Source: an uncultured Fidelibacterota bacterium
GTDB taxonomy: Bacteria; Marinisomatota; Marinisomatia; Marinisomatales; UBA1611
Length of the DNA stretch: 7,103 nt
Reading direction: 5' to 3'
NCBI GenBank assembly: GCA_913045415.1
Contig: CAJWPW010000053.1
Location: 1 to 7,103, forward strand
The stretch's first letter is position 1; every line of letters starts with the position of its first letter. Shown piece by piece: positions 1 through 6,800 of this stretch. The notes below the pieces were generated by a model. It was not told where the DNA came from. It saw only the letters and a list, made by a program, of their open reading frames with translations, and made no database searches. A program made the translations under genes and the position numbers.

Positions 1-180
1 TGATGATACGATTTCGGCACCAGCATTAACATACTCTTGGTCAGAGAAAAAAGATTCATTTCCTGCTAGTGTTTCTACCTGAACTTGCAAACCAGATTTT
101 ATCAAATCTTTGACCGTGGAAGGTGTGGCGGCAACACGTGGCTCTATTGCATTTATTTCTTTAGGTATTGCTACAATCAT
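1..180 (-). CDS. pntA: NAD(P) transhydrogenase subunit alpha, N-terminal part (cut by window edge)
   Basis: Reading the minus strand from the ATG at 180-178 gives 60 uninterrupted residues starting MIVAIPKEINAIEPRVAATP and continuing to a segment with F-S-D-Q-E-Y-V-N-A-G-A-E-I-V at residues 45-58. The pattern (hydrophobic strand, P-K-E at 6-8, E-x-R-V-A-A-T-P at 13-20, F-x-D-x-x-Y-x-x-A-G-A-E-I-V) is the start of the alanine dehydrogenase/PntA N-terminal domain. R-V-A-A-T-P, rather than R-V-A-L-T-P, favours the transhydrogenase alpha subunit. That enzyme couples hydride transfer between NADH and NADP+ to proton movement across the inner membrane, and this subunit forms the NAD(H)-binding part. 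The NAD-binding Rossmann region and the remainder lie left of base 1. No clear Shine-Dalgarno precedes the ATG. The gene is divergent from the secreted-protein genes. The main alternative is alanine dehydrogenase, which shares this domain. Confidence 0.8.
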   Translation of the reverse strand, partial: MIVAIPKEINAIEPRVAATPSTVKDLIKSGLQVQVETLAGNESFFSDQEYVNAGAEIVSS

Positions 181-211
181 AAACGTTTTTTTATTAAAGT
201 GACTGAAAAGG

Positions 212-250
212 GGGATGAAAATTAATATGGGAATCCCATATTTCCATCCC
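212..250. repeat. Nested inverted repeat in the divergent intergenic region (possible operator or 5' UTR hairpin)
   Basis: The core at 224-242 is AATATGGGAATCCCATATT, a perfect palindrome with 9-bp arms around a central A at 233. Around it, GGGATG at 212-217 pairs with CATCCC at 245-250, leaving an asymmetric internal loop (218-223 against 243-244). The structure lies between the divergent pntA start (180) and the beta-helix gene start (291). It sits just left of the -10-like hexamers at 254-261, so it would overlap the -35 region of a rightward promoter or the early 5' UTR of a leftward transcript. A dimeric repressor site or a leader hairpin both fit; no T-tract follows it, so a terminator is unlikely. 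The function is inferred. Confidence 0.5.
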
Positions 251-253
251 GAA

Positions 254-261
254 ATTATAAG
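254..261. promoter_or_regulatory. Overlapping -10-like hexamers on both strands
   Basis: On the minus strand, bases 259-254 read TATAAT, a perfect -10 hexamer that would start a pntA transcript near base 247 with a leader of about 67 bases. On the plus strand, 256-261 reads TATAAG, a 5-of-6 match about 30 bases before the beta-helix start codon. No convincing -35 box is found at 16-18 bp in either direction. In AT-rich DNA such hexamers occur by chance, so only the position between two divergent starts supports them. Confidence 0.25.
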
Positions 262-290
262 ATAAACTGCTTGAGTATGGTACCCAAACA

Positions 291-2987
291 ATGAATAAAA
301 AAATGAAAATCCAACTTTACTTCTTCCTTTTTACTATGTTATCGTTTCTCAGAGCTGAAACATTTTACGTACCAGGAGATTTTTCATCAATTCAAAGCGC
401 TATAAATGCCGCATCTAATACGGATTCGATTTTAGTGTGGCCTGGGTTGTATGAGGAAACCTTAGATTTTGATGGAAAGGAAATTGTTGTTTCATCGCTT
501 TATTTCATTGCAAATGATTCTTTACTCATAGAATCAACCATCTTAGATGCTAATGGTAATGGTAGTGTTGTTTCGTTTGCCAGTGGAGAATCAAATGAGT
601 CTATTTTACAAGGATTTACAATTCAAAATGGCACAGGGAATAATGAAGATCCAGATGGAAATGGTACATATTATAATTATGGTGGCGGCATTTATTGTGA
701 AAACAGCGATCCAATTATTAAGGATTGTATTATCCAGAATAATATATGTGATATCGGCGGCGGCGGCGGCATTTTTTGCTATAATGCCTCTCCCAAATTC
801 TTTGGGTGCATTATCAAAGAAAATGAAACAGATGATGTAGGTGGGGGATTGTATGCAAAAACTGCTTCCAGTCCCGAATTTTATAATTGTTCTTTTTCGG
901 GAAATGTAGCTGAATTTGGGGCAGGATGTTATTTGAGAAGTGAATCATCACCCATCATGGACAATGTTGTATTCTTAGCAAATTCTGCCAACAATTCCGG
1001 CGGCGGCATTATATTAAAGGATGATGCAAATTTAAATGCCACTAATCTTTATTTATTTGATAATACTGCAGAGGGACTCGGCGGTGGACTTTATATTAAC
1101 AATGCTGATTCGCAAATTGATTATTTGTTAGTAGGCGACAATATTTCTAGTTCAGGCGGAGGCATTTATGTACGGAATTCATCTACTGTTCAAATCAACA
1201 ATGCGACCATTGCGAATAATGTGGCCGCTACCTATGGTGGCGGTATCTATTTGCGTGATGGCGCAGATGTTTCATTGAATAATTCTATTCTTTTTGGAAA
1301 TAATGCATCTCAGGTCTATTTCAGATCAACTGGAGATGATGTAGAATTCACAGTGAATTACAGTTTAGTTCAAAACGGAGAGGCTGGCATTATTGACAAT
1401 GATAATGGAGATGTTAATTGGGAAGAAGGGAATCTAGATGGTGATCCCTATTTTTGTAATGCACCAATAGGGAATTATTATTTAAGAGAAAATTCTCCCT
1501 GCATTGATAGCGGGTCTGATGGTACACTCATAGGTTGTTTCGAATCGGCGTGTGGCCCTGTGAATCTGGGACCAATTTGGTATGTAGATCAAAATGGACA
1601 TGATGGCAATGATGGAGGTCTGGAAACACCCTTTGCAACCATACAAAGAGCGATCAATGTTTCAACAGATGGTGATACAATTCGACTAACTCCCAATGTA
1701 TATTTTGAAGAAATAGACTTTAACGATAAAGAAGTTGTGCTGGAATCAAGAGCCTATGAATTAGGAATGATAGAAATGATTCAAGAGACTTTCTTTGCGC
1801 CTGGCCCATTAGGTGGCTCATGTTTTATTTTAGATGGGCCATCCAACGATGGTGCTACAATCCGAGGTATATCCTTTCGTGGAGGGATTGTTACTAGTGG
1901 AGGTGGTGTTGTCCTCCAAAATTGTTCACCCACTTTTATTGATGTGATTATAGAAGATAATACAGCAGAAATTGGTGGTGGGGTTTTTCTCTCCGGATCA
2001 AATGCATATTTTTTGAATACTATTATCCAAAACAATGGCTCTAACATGGGTGGTGGCATTTATATCACTGATGGAGCCCCTACTTTTGATAAAATGTTGA
2101 TCCAGGGAAATATTTCTTATTGGGGCGCGGGTATTTATTCAGAAAATGCTGAACCTACTATCCTGCATAGTCAGATAAGGAATAATGAAGCTTTTATTGA
2201 AGGAGGTGGATTATATCAATTAGGCGGTCTTGGTCAAATTGAATGGACATCTTTTGAACAAAACCTGGGATATGATTTTGGTGCTGGGATAGTAGCGCAT
2301 GGAGCAACCATCAACCTGAATCAAACCACGTTTGAAGGGAATATCTCAGGCACGGGGTCGGTTATAGCCTGTCATGGGGGCGCAGTCGCATTTGTTAATT
2401 CTATTCTATGGGACAATATTGGAGATCAATTTTATTCATCTGAAACAAGTGGCTTGACCTTGTTGGAGATTAGTTATTCAGTTTTAGAAGGTGGCGAAAA
2501 TATTTTGGGAAATTTTCCAAATTTTACTTTTACCATTGGGAGTGGGATTATGGATGAAGATCCACAATTTTGTGATCCAAATATATTTAATTATGCACTT
2601 AATGAAAACTCCAATTGCCGGACCGCATCTGATAATGGTGAGGTCATAGGTGCTTTTGACTTAACTTGTAGCGGAACGGTATCCATTCAAAAAGATATTC
2701 TACCTTTGAAATTTGGATTGAACCAAAATTATCCCAATCCGTTTAACCCTGTTACGAAAATTCATTACACCTTAGAAAAGGATGGTTTTTACACGCTGAA
2801 TATTTTTAATATTAATGGACAATTGATCAACACATTGAAATCTGAAAAAGGCCAAAAGGGAAAAGAGTATACTGCGATATGGGATGCAAAAAATCTCCTT
2901 GGACATAAAGTGCCATCTGGATTGTATTTATATCAATTAGAAACTGTTGAAGGTTCTCTTAGTAAAAAAATGCTGTTGTTAAAGTAG
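291..2987 (+). CDS. Secreted two-module right-handed beta-helix protein with T9SS sorting domain
   Basis: This 898-residue protein begins with a signal peptide (residues 1-22; K3-K4, hydrophobic 9-20, likely cleavage after L-R-A22). Module 1 (about 25-421) and module 2 (about 430-795) have the same plan. Each opens with a Y-V...[SA]-x-I-Q-x-A-I-N segment; then come about 21-residue rungs of the form G-G-G-[IVL]-[YF]-x9-15-N, and the module closes with D-P-x-F-C...N-x-x-[LR]-x-E/N-N-S. Module 1 has about eight rungs and module 2 about seven. Such rungs form a right-handed parallel beta-helix (pectin-lyase-like fold); the G-G-x-I plus F-x-x-N style also recalls polymorphic outer-membrane adhesins. 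Residues 804-898 are a T9SS type A sorting domain with NYPNPFNP at 813-820 and a K-K-M-L-L-L-K end, so export across the outer membrane is expected. Known relatives include polysaccharide lyases and adhesins. I see no catalytic residues that decide between these, so the substrate is unknown. The ATG at 291 is preferred over ATG 303, although neither has a strong Shine-Dalgarno. Confidence 0.93.
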   Translation: MNKKMKIQLYFFLFTMLSFLRAETFYVPGDFSSIQSAINAASNTDSILVWPGLYEETLDFDGKEIVVSSLYFIANDSLLIESTILDANGNGSVVSFASGESNESILQGFTIQNGTGNNEDPDGNGTYYNYGGGIYCENSDPIIKDCIIQNNICDIGGGGGIFCYNASPKFFGCIIKENETDDVGGGLYAKTASSPEFYNCSFSGNVAEFGAGCYLRSESSPIMDNVVFLANSANNSGGGIILKDDANLNATNLYLFDNTAEGLGGGLYINNADSQIDYLLVGDNISSSGGGIYVRNSSTVQINNATIANNVAATYGGGIYLRDGADVSLNNSILFGNNASQVYFRSTGDDVEFTVNYSLVQNGEAGIIDNDNGDVNWEEGNLDGDPYFCNAPIGNYYLRENSPCIDSGSDGTLIGCFESACGPVNLGPIWYVDQNGHDGNDGGLETPFATIQRAINVSTDGDTIRLTPNVYFEEIDFNDKEVVLESRAYELGMIEMIQETFFAPGPLGGSCFILDGPSNDGATIRGISFRGGIVTSGGGVVLQNCSPTFIDVIIEDNTAEIGGGVFLSGSNAYFLNTIIQNNGSNMGGGIYITDGAPTFDKMLIQGNISYWGAGIYSENAEPTILHSQIRNNEAFIEGGGLYQLGGLGQIEWTSFEQNLGYDFGAGIVAHGATINLNQTTFEGNISGTGSVIACHGGAVAFVNSILWDNIGDQFYSSETSGLTLLEISYSVLEGGENILGNFPNFTFTIGSGIMDEDPQFCDPNIFNYALNENSNCRTASDNGEVIGAFDLTCSGTVSIQKDILPLKFGLNQNYPNPFNPVTKIHYTLEKDGFYTLNIFNINGQLINTLKSEKGQKGKEYTAIWDAKNLLGHKVPSGLYLYQLETVEGSLSKKMLLLK
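681..1301 (+). repeat. Beta-helix rung array 1 (about eight G-G-G-I rungs)
   Basis: Residues 131-337 of the beta-helix protein are successive rungs, beginning GGGIYCENS, GGGGGIFCYN, GGGLYAKT, GAGCYLRS, GGGIILKD, GGGLYINN, GGGIYVRN and GGGIYLRD. Each ends in a short strand followed by [GADKE]-N. The DNA of the rungs has diverged, so the repeat is mainly visible in protein, which indicates an old internal amplification. Confidence 0.8.
756..770 (+). repeat. (GGC)5 trinucleotide tract coding for five glycines
   Basis: Five perfect GGC codons encode G156-G160 at the start of the second rung. Other rungs carry two or three glycines here, written with mixed GGT/GGC/GGA codons. A pure triplet run can gain or lose units by slippage, which would keep the frame and only change the glycine turn. 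Confidence 0.7.
1899..2417 (+). repeat. Beta-helix rung array 2 (about seven rungs)
   Basis: Residues 537-709 are rungs beginning GGGVVLQN, GGGVFLSG, GGGIYITD, GAGIYSEN, GGGLYQLG, GAGIVAHG and a degenerate last one (GSVIACHG). The array occupies the same place in module 2 that array 1 does in module 1, which supports duplication of a whole module. Confidence 0.78.
2717..2730 (+). repeat. Sorting-domain DNA identical to 3532-3545 (paralogous T9SS domains)
   Basis: ATTGAACCAAAATT occurs here and again at 3532-3545, encoding the L-N-Q-N that leads into [YF]-P-N-P-F-N-P in both sorting domains. Beyond these 14 bases the copies differ mostly at third positions, as expected of paralogous domains under protein-level selection rather than a recent DNA duplication. 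Confidence 0.6.
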
Positions 2988-2995
2988 TTATACTC

Positions 2996-3001
2996 TATAA
3001 T
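2996..3001 (+). promoter_or_regulatory. Candidate -10 hexamer upstream of the small secreted protein gene
   Basis: TATAAT at 2996-3001 lies 9 bases after the stop codon of the beta-helix gene and 57 bases before the proposed TTG start. Transcription would begin near base 3008. The hexamer 17 bp upstream (CTGTTG, 2973-2978) is a poor -35. It may allow the downstream pair to be expressed separately from the beta-helix gene, but chance occurrence is quite possible. Confidence 0.25.
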
Positions 3002-3046
3002 CAAGATTCCTTTCTTGGTCGAATGTGTTGTATATTTGACGCCGCC

Positions 3047-3052
3047 GAGGTG
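3047..3052 (+). promoter_or_regulatory. Shine-Dalgarno deciding a TTG start
   Basis: GAGGTG at 3047-3052 puts the GAGG core 8 bases before TTG at 3059. It is the only good ribosome-binding site near the start of this gene. The upstream in-frame ATG at 3023 has no purine-rich site before it. Confidence 0.6.
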
Positions 3053-3058
3053 TTTATC

Positions 3059-3799
3059 TTGAAGATATATCCCTATATAAAATCTGTAGTCATCGCTGTA
3101 TCCCTTACAGGTTGGGGGCTTCATGCCCAAATTTTGACTGATTTCGTCGGAGATTGGACAGGCGTTGAAAATTTGCATAGTCCCACAACTTTCTACGAAA
3201 ATAAAAGTATTTCTATCCAAATTTCTCAAGGTGGAGACAGAGAAAACTATTTAATCTATACATCATCGTCGGATTTTATTTATGACCAAAACCTTAATTG
3301 GGCCTATCATTATGTTGGTATTGATAAATTAACAAATCAACTCATATTCTTAAGGAGATGGATTACTCCTATTGGGACCATTGGTTTTGAAGAATTCATA
3401 TATGATATTGTGGAATGGAATTACAATACCTTCACGGCCGAATATCAATCTGAAAATGGTGAAACCCACCATGAAATTATTGTGGCAATGAGTTCCCTCA
3501 AATTAGATGAAATCCTTCCAGATAAAATTTCATTGAACCAAAATTTCCCAAATCCCTTTAATCCATCCACAACTATTTCTGTGGAATTAGATAAAGGAAC
3601 TAGCGGGACACTTGTTATTTATAATGTCAATGGACAAGTAGTAAAAACATTACATAATGGATTCATAAATCCCGGATTGACTTCCTTCCAATGGGATGGC
3701 AATGATCAGGTTGGACTTTCGGTGAGTGGAGGGACCTATATCTATCGTTTATTGATTGATGGCTATACCCAATCCCAAAAAATGGTACTTCTTAAGTAA
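3059..3799 (+). CDS. Small secreted protein with unassigned beta-rich domain and T9SS sorting domain
   Basis: The frame is open from ATG 3023, but TTG 3059 is the preferred start. It has GAGG 8 bases upstream and gives a textbook signal peptide: basic MKIYPYIKS, hydrophobic 10-21, cleavage after L-H-A23 before Q24. The mature N-terminal domain (about 24-150) is rich in alternating polar and hydrophobic strands and opens with F-V-G-D-W-T-G at 29-35. A G-x-W near the first strand is typical of lipocalin-like and other small beta-barrels, but this is a weak resemblance and I do not recognise the family. Residues 153-246 are a T9SS type A sorting domain with NFPNPFNP at 162-169, N-V-N-G-Q-V-V-K-T-L, and a final QKMVLLK. 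It is paralogous to the sorting domain of the upstream protein. Export to the cell surface or medium follows from this. Its 71-base distance from the upstream gene and 38-base gap to the protease gene suggest co-transcription, mainly with the latter. Confidence 0.85.
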   Translation: MKIYPYIKSVVIAVSLTGWGLHAQILTDFVGDWTGVENLHSPTTFYENKSISIQISQGGDRENYLIYTSSSDFIYDQNLNWAYHYVGIDKLTNQLIFLRRWITPIGTIGFEEFIYDIVEWNYNTFTAEYQSENGETHHEIIVAMSSLKLDEILPDKISLNQNFPNPFNPSTTISVELDKGTSGTLVIYNVNGQVVKTLHNGFINPGLTSFQWDGNDQVGLSVSGGTYIYRLLIDGYTQSQKMVLLK

Positions 3800-3837
3800 G
3801 TATCATTCTTTTTTTAACGTAATACTTTCAATATCTA

Positions 3838-6800
3838 ATGAAAATATTTAAAAACTTTTTTCCTATCTTTGCATCTATTTCTATCGTCTTTGCAACATGG
3901 TTCAATGATATTCCGAGAACAATTACTCAGCCCAATGGCGAAGTTATTGATTGTTTTGTGACTGGGGATCAATATGGAAGAAGGCTTCATGATGCCAATG
4001 ATTTTACTATAATCATGAATCAGGAAGATGGTTATTATTATTATGCCAATTTAGATTTTAATGGTGATTTAATCCCATCTGCCCTGATTGTAGGTCATGG
4101 AAACCCAGATGCTTATGGGCTGATTTCAGGATTAGCTATCAGTGATGAATTATATCAACGGAATAAATCTTTTTATCACAATCCTGAATCCACCCGAGAA
4201 TCTAGAGATGCCCCAACATCCGGGGAAATTTACCAAATCAACGTATTTATTCGATTTTCTGATGATCCAGCATTTGTTCAACCAAGATCCTATTACGATG
4301 AGGTCTTTCAAACCGATGAAGATGAGCCTTCTCTACGTCATTACTACTGGGAAGTCTCATACAATACACTGTTGGTGAATACACGCCATTACCCTGAAAC
4401 ATCAAATGATGTTAATACGTCTTACCAGGATCTACACCCCAGAAGCTATTATGAACCTTATTCAAGTATAAATACAAATGGGTACCAGAATAATGATGAA
4501 CGTACTCAGCGTGAACATACACTGTTAGCGAATGCACTTAATTCCATCGCCAATCAAGTATCACCTTTAATAGATATTGACGCTAACGATGATGGGATCG
4601 TTGATGCTGTTTCATTTGTCATCTATGGTGGTCCCGGAGATTGGGCAGACCTGCTATGGCCGCACCGTTGGTCACTTTATACTGAAACGGTTCTGATAAA
4701 CGGGGCGCAGGTGTGGGATTATCTCTTCATGTTATCTGAATCCTGGTATTTCAATGTTGGTGTGCTTTGTCACGAATTTTTTCACGTATTGGGTGCGCCT
4801 GACCTTTACCACTATGATGGAGGTGGAGCGCCTTCACCTGTTGGGGGTTGGGATGTTATGGAAGCCAATACCAATCCGCCTCAATACCCTAGTGCTTTTA
4901 TGAAATGGAAATATGGTGATTGGTTACCGGATCTTCCCGAAATAACCGAAAGTGGTACTTATACGATCAATCCGTTGCAGCAACAGGAAAATGCAATTTA
5001 TAAAATAGCTTCTCCAAACTCTGAAACTGAATATTTTGTTGTTGAATACAGAAGAAAAGAAGGCCTTTATGACATTAATACACCGGGAAACCGAAATGGC
5101 CTTGTTGTTTACAGAATTAACACGTCAGCTGGCAATGGAAATGCTCAAGGGCCACCGGATGAAATTTACTGTTACCGACCTGGCGGCACACTAGTGTACA
5201 ATGGTAGTTTTGATTTAGCACCTTATAGTTCAGATTATGGACACACATTCTTAAATAATGGGACAGACCCTTCGTGTTTCCTCTATAACAGTGGAAATGG
5301 AGGAGATGGCGGGCTAAATCTGCTAAATGTAACCAGCGCTGATGAAACCATTTCATTCACCGTATCATTCGGCGTACCGGAAATTGAAGTTAATCCTGAC
5401 GAACTCACTTTTAATGTAACTTCGGGAGATTTTGGAAATCAGACTGTAACCTTGTCAAATGTTGGAGAGGTAGAAACCCAATTGAATTATTCAGTAAATG
5501 CTGCAGGTGATGTTCCATTCTTGAATCCCCAGGGTGGCCCCGATGGAGGTAATTATTATTGGACATCAGCTGCTGAAGAATTGGGAATGGAATATGAGTG
5601 GATTGATATTCAGAATAATGCCACCCTTCTCAACTTTACTCACAATGATTTATTTGCCGACAATCCGGTTGATTTACCTTTTGATTTTGAATTTTTTAAT
5701 GAATCGTATAATTATGTTAATGTTAATGCTAATGGGTGGATAGGATGGAATAGTGAGAATGAAAATGCATGGTTGAACAGCGATCTTCCATCTCCAAGTG
5801 CACCACGACCTGCCATATTTGGTTTTTGGGATGATCTCAATCCAAATAATGAAGGCGGGAATTCTAATTCATCCGGAGATATATATTATCATGTTAATCA
5901 AGAACGTGCTGTCATTTGGTTTAACAATGTGGTTCGCTGGAATCCTGATGATTGGGGACAATTTGATTTTCAAATCGTCTTGTACTCTAATGGCACCTTT
6001 GCTACAAATTACCGAAATATGGATGGTGTCCTGAATTCCGGTACTATTGGCTTCCAGAATAATGATGGCAGTATGGGAACCCAAATTGTCGCAAATGAAG
6101 CATTTATTTCAAGTGAATTCAGTTGGGCCGCAGCTCAAGCGGAGGATGAAATTTCCTGGCTCATTTTGTCAGCGGAAGCAGGTGATTTATCCGGGGTGCT
6201 TTTCGGGGGTGAATCAACCGAAATTTATGTCCAGGTTGTAACGAGCGGAATGGATGCGGGTTATTATTCTGCAAATATCAATGTTACTGCTCCAAATGTA
6301 GAATCTGCGAGTATTGGTGTAAATCTTTTTGTAACAGGAGATAACTCAACGCCTATTCTCCCAAATATTGATATATCATCATCAGAAAATGGAATTGTGA
6401 ATTTACCGGATGATGTGGACTCTCTATTCAGCAATGTGGCCTCCAGGTATACTCATATTGTGGCACCCAATGGCGATTTGATTCAATTTTTGATTCAGGA
6501 TAATTTCACAGTTCCACAAATATTACATACTCGCCGCGTGCTTGAATCATATCTCACTGATATTCCAGACACAGACTGGGGCAGTAACAAATCGAATATT
6601 GCCATTGCCATGGCTGCAAGCAATGCAATTATGTTTCTATTGAATGACGAGGATGAATATGAAAATCCGTATCTATGGGATATTTTTGATTCCGGAGTGA
6701 ACGGACAGGATCTCCTTGCTATAGAAGTTTTTCCCGAAGGTTCTTCGGAATACATGAATAGTACCGAACGGGATGCAACCTACGAAGAAGTTTTACACTT

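Noticed and set aside
1..180. Alanine dehydrogenase as the identity of the left-edge gene
   Set aside because: The N-terminal domain is shared, but R-V-A-A-T-P and the following spacing match the transhydrogenase alpha subunit better. It is kept as an alternative because only 60 residues are visible.
1781..2059. Antisense open frame of 92 codons within the beta-helix gene
   Set aside because: It is the shadow of glycine- and asparagine-rich coding sequence on the plus strand, rich in P-P-P from GGT/GGA codons. It has no ribosome-binding site or recognisable domain.
3002..3017. Small inverted repeat CAAGA/TCTTG downstream of the beta-helix gene
   Set aside because: A 5-bp stem with a six-base loop and no T-run is too weak for a terminator and common by chance.
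2933..3229. Antisense open frame of 98 codons spanning the junction between the first two plus-strand genes
   Set aside because: It overlaps the end of the beta-helix gene and the signal peptide of the next gene, both well supported, and its protein resembles nothing known.
3797..3836. Possible terminator after the small secreted protein gene (T7 tract at 3810-3816)
   Set aside because: No GC-rich stem precedes the T-tract. The only pairing is a weak AAGTAT/ATACTT around it, and the next gene starts 38 bases later on the same strand.
4142..4378. Short plus-strand open frame (78 codons) inside the protease gene
   Set aside because: It lies in another frame within the continuous M6 protease frame, whose motifs are conserved on either side. 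There is no sign of a frameshift.
4771..4803. Reading the HExxH site as a metzincin
   Set aside because: The motif is HExxHxxGxxD, with Asp (D322) rather than His in the third position. This, and G-G-W-D-V-M downstream, fits family M6 (immune inhibitor A type).
5117..6755. Several short open frames on both strands (5117-5356, 5534-5743, 5798-6034, 5869-6084, 6047-6241, 6495-6755)
   Set aside because: All fall inside the uninterrupted protease reading frame and have low-complexity or unrecognisable products.
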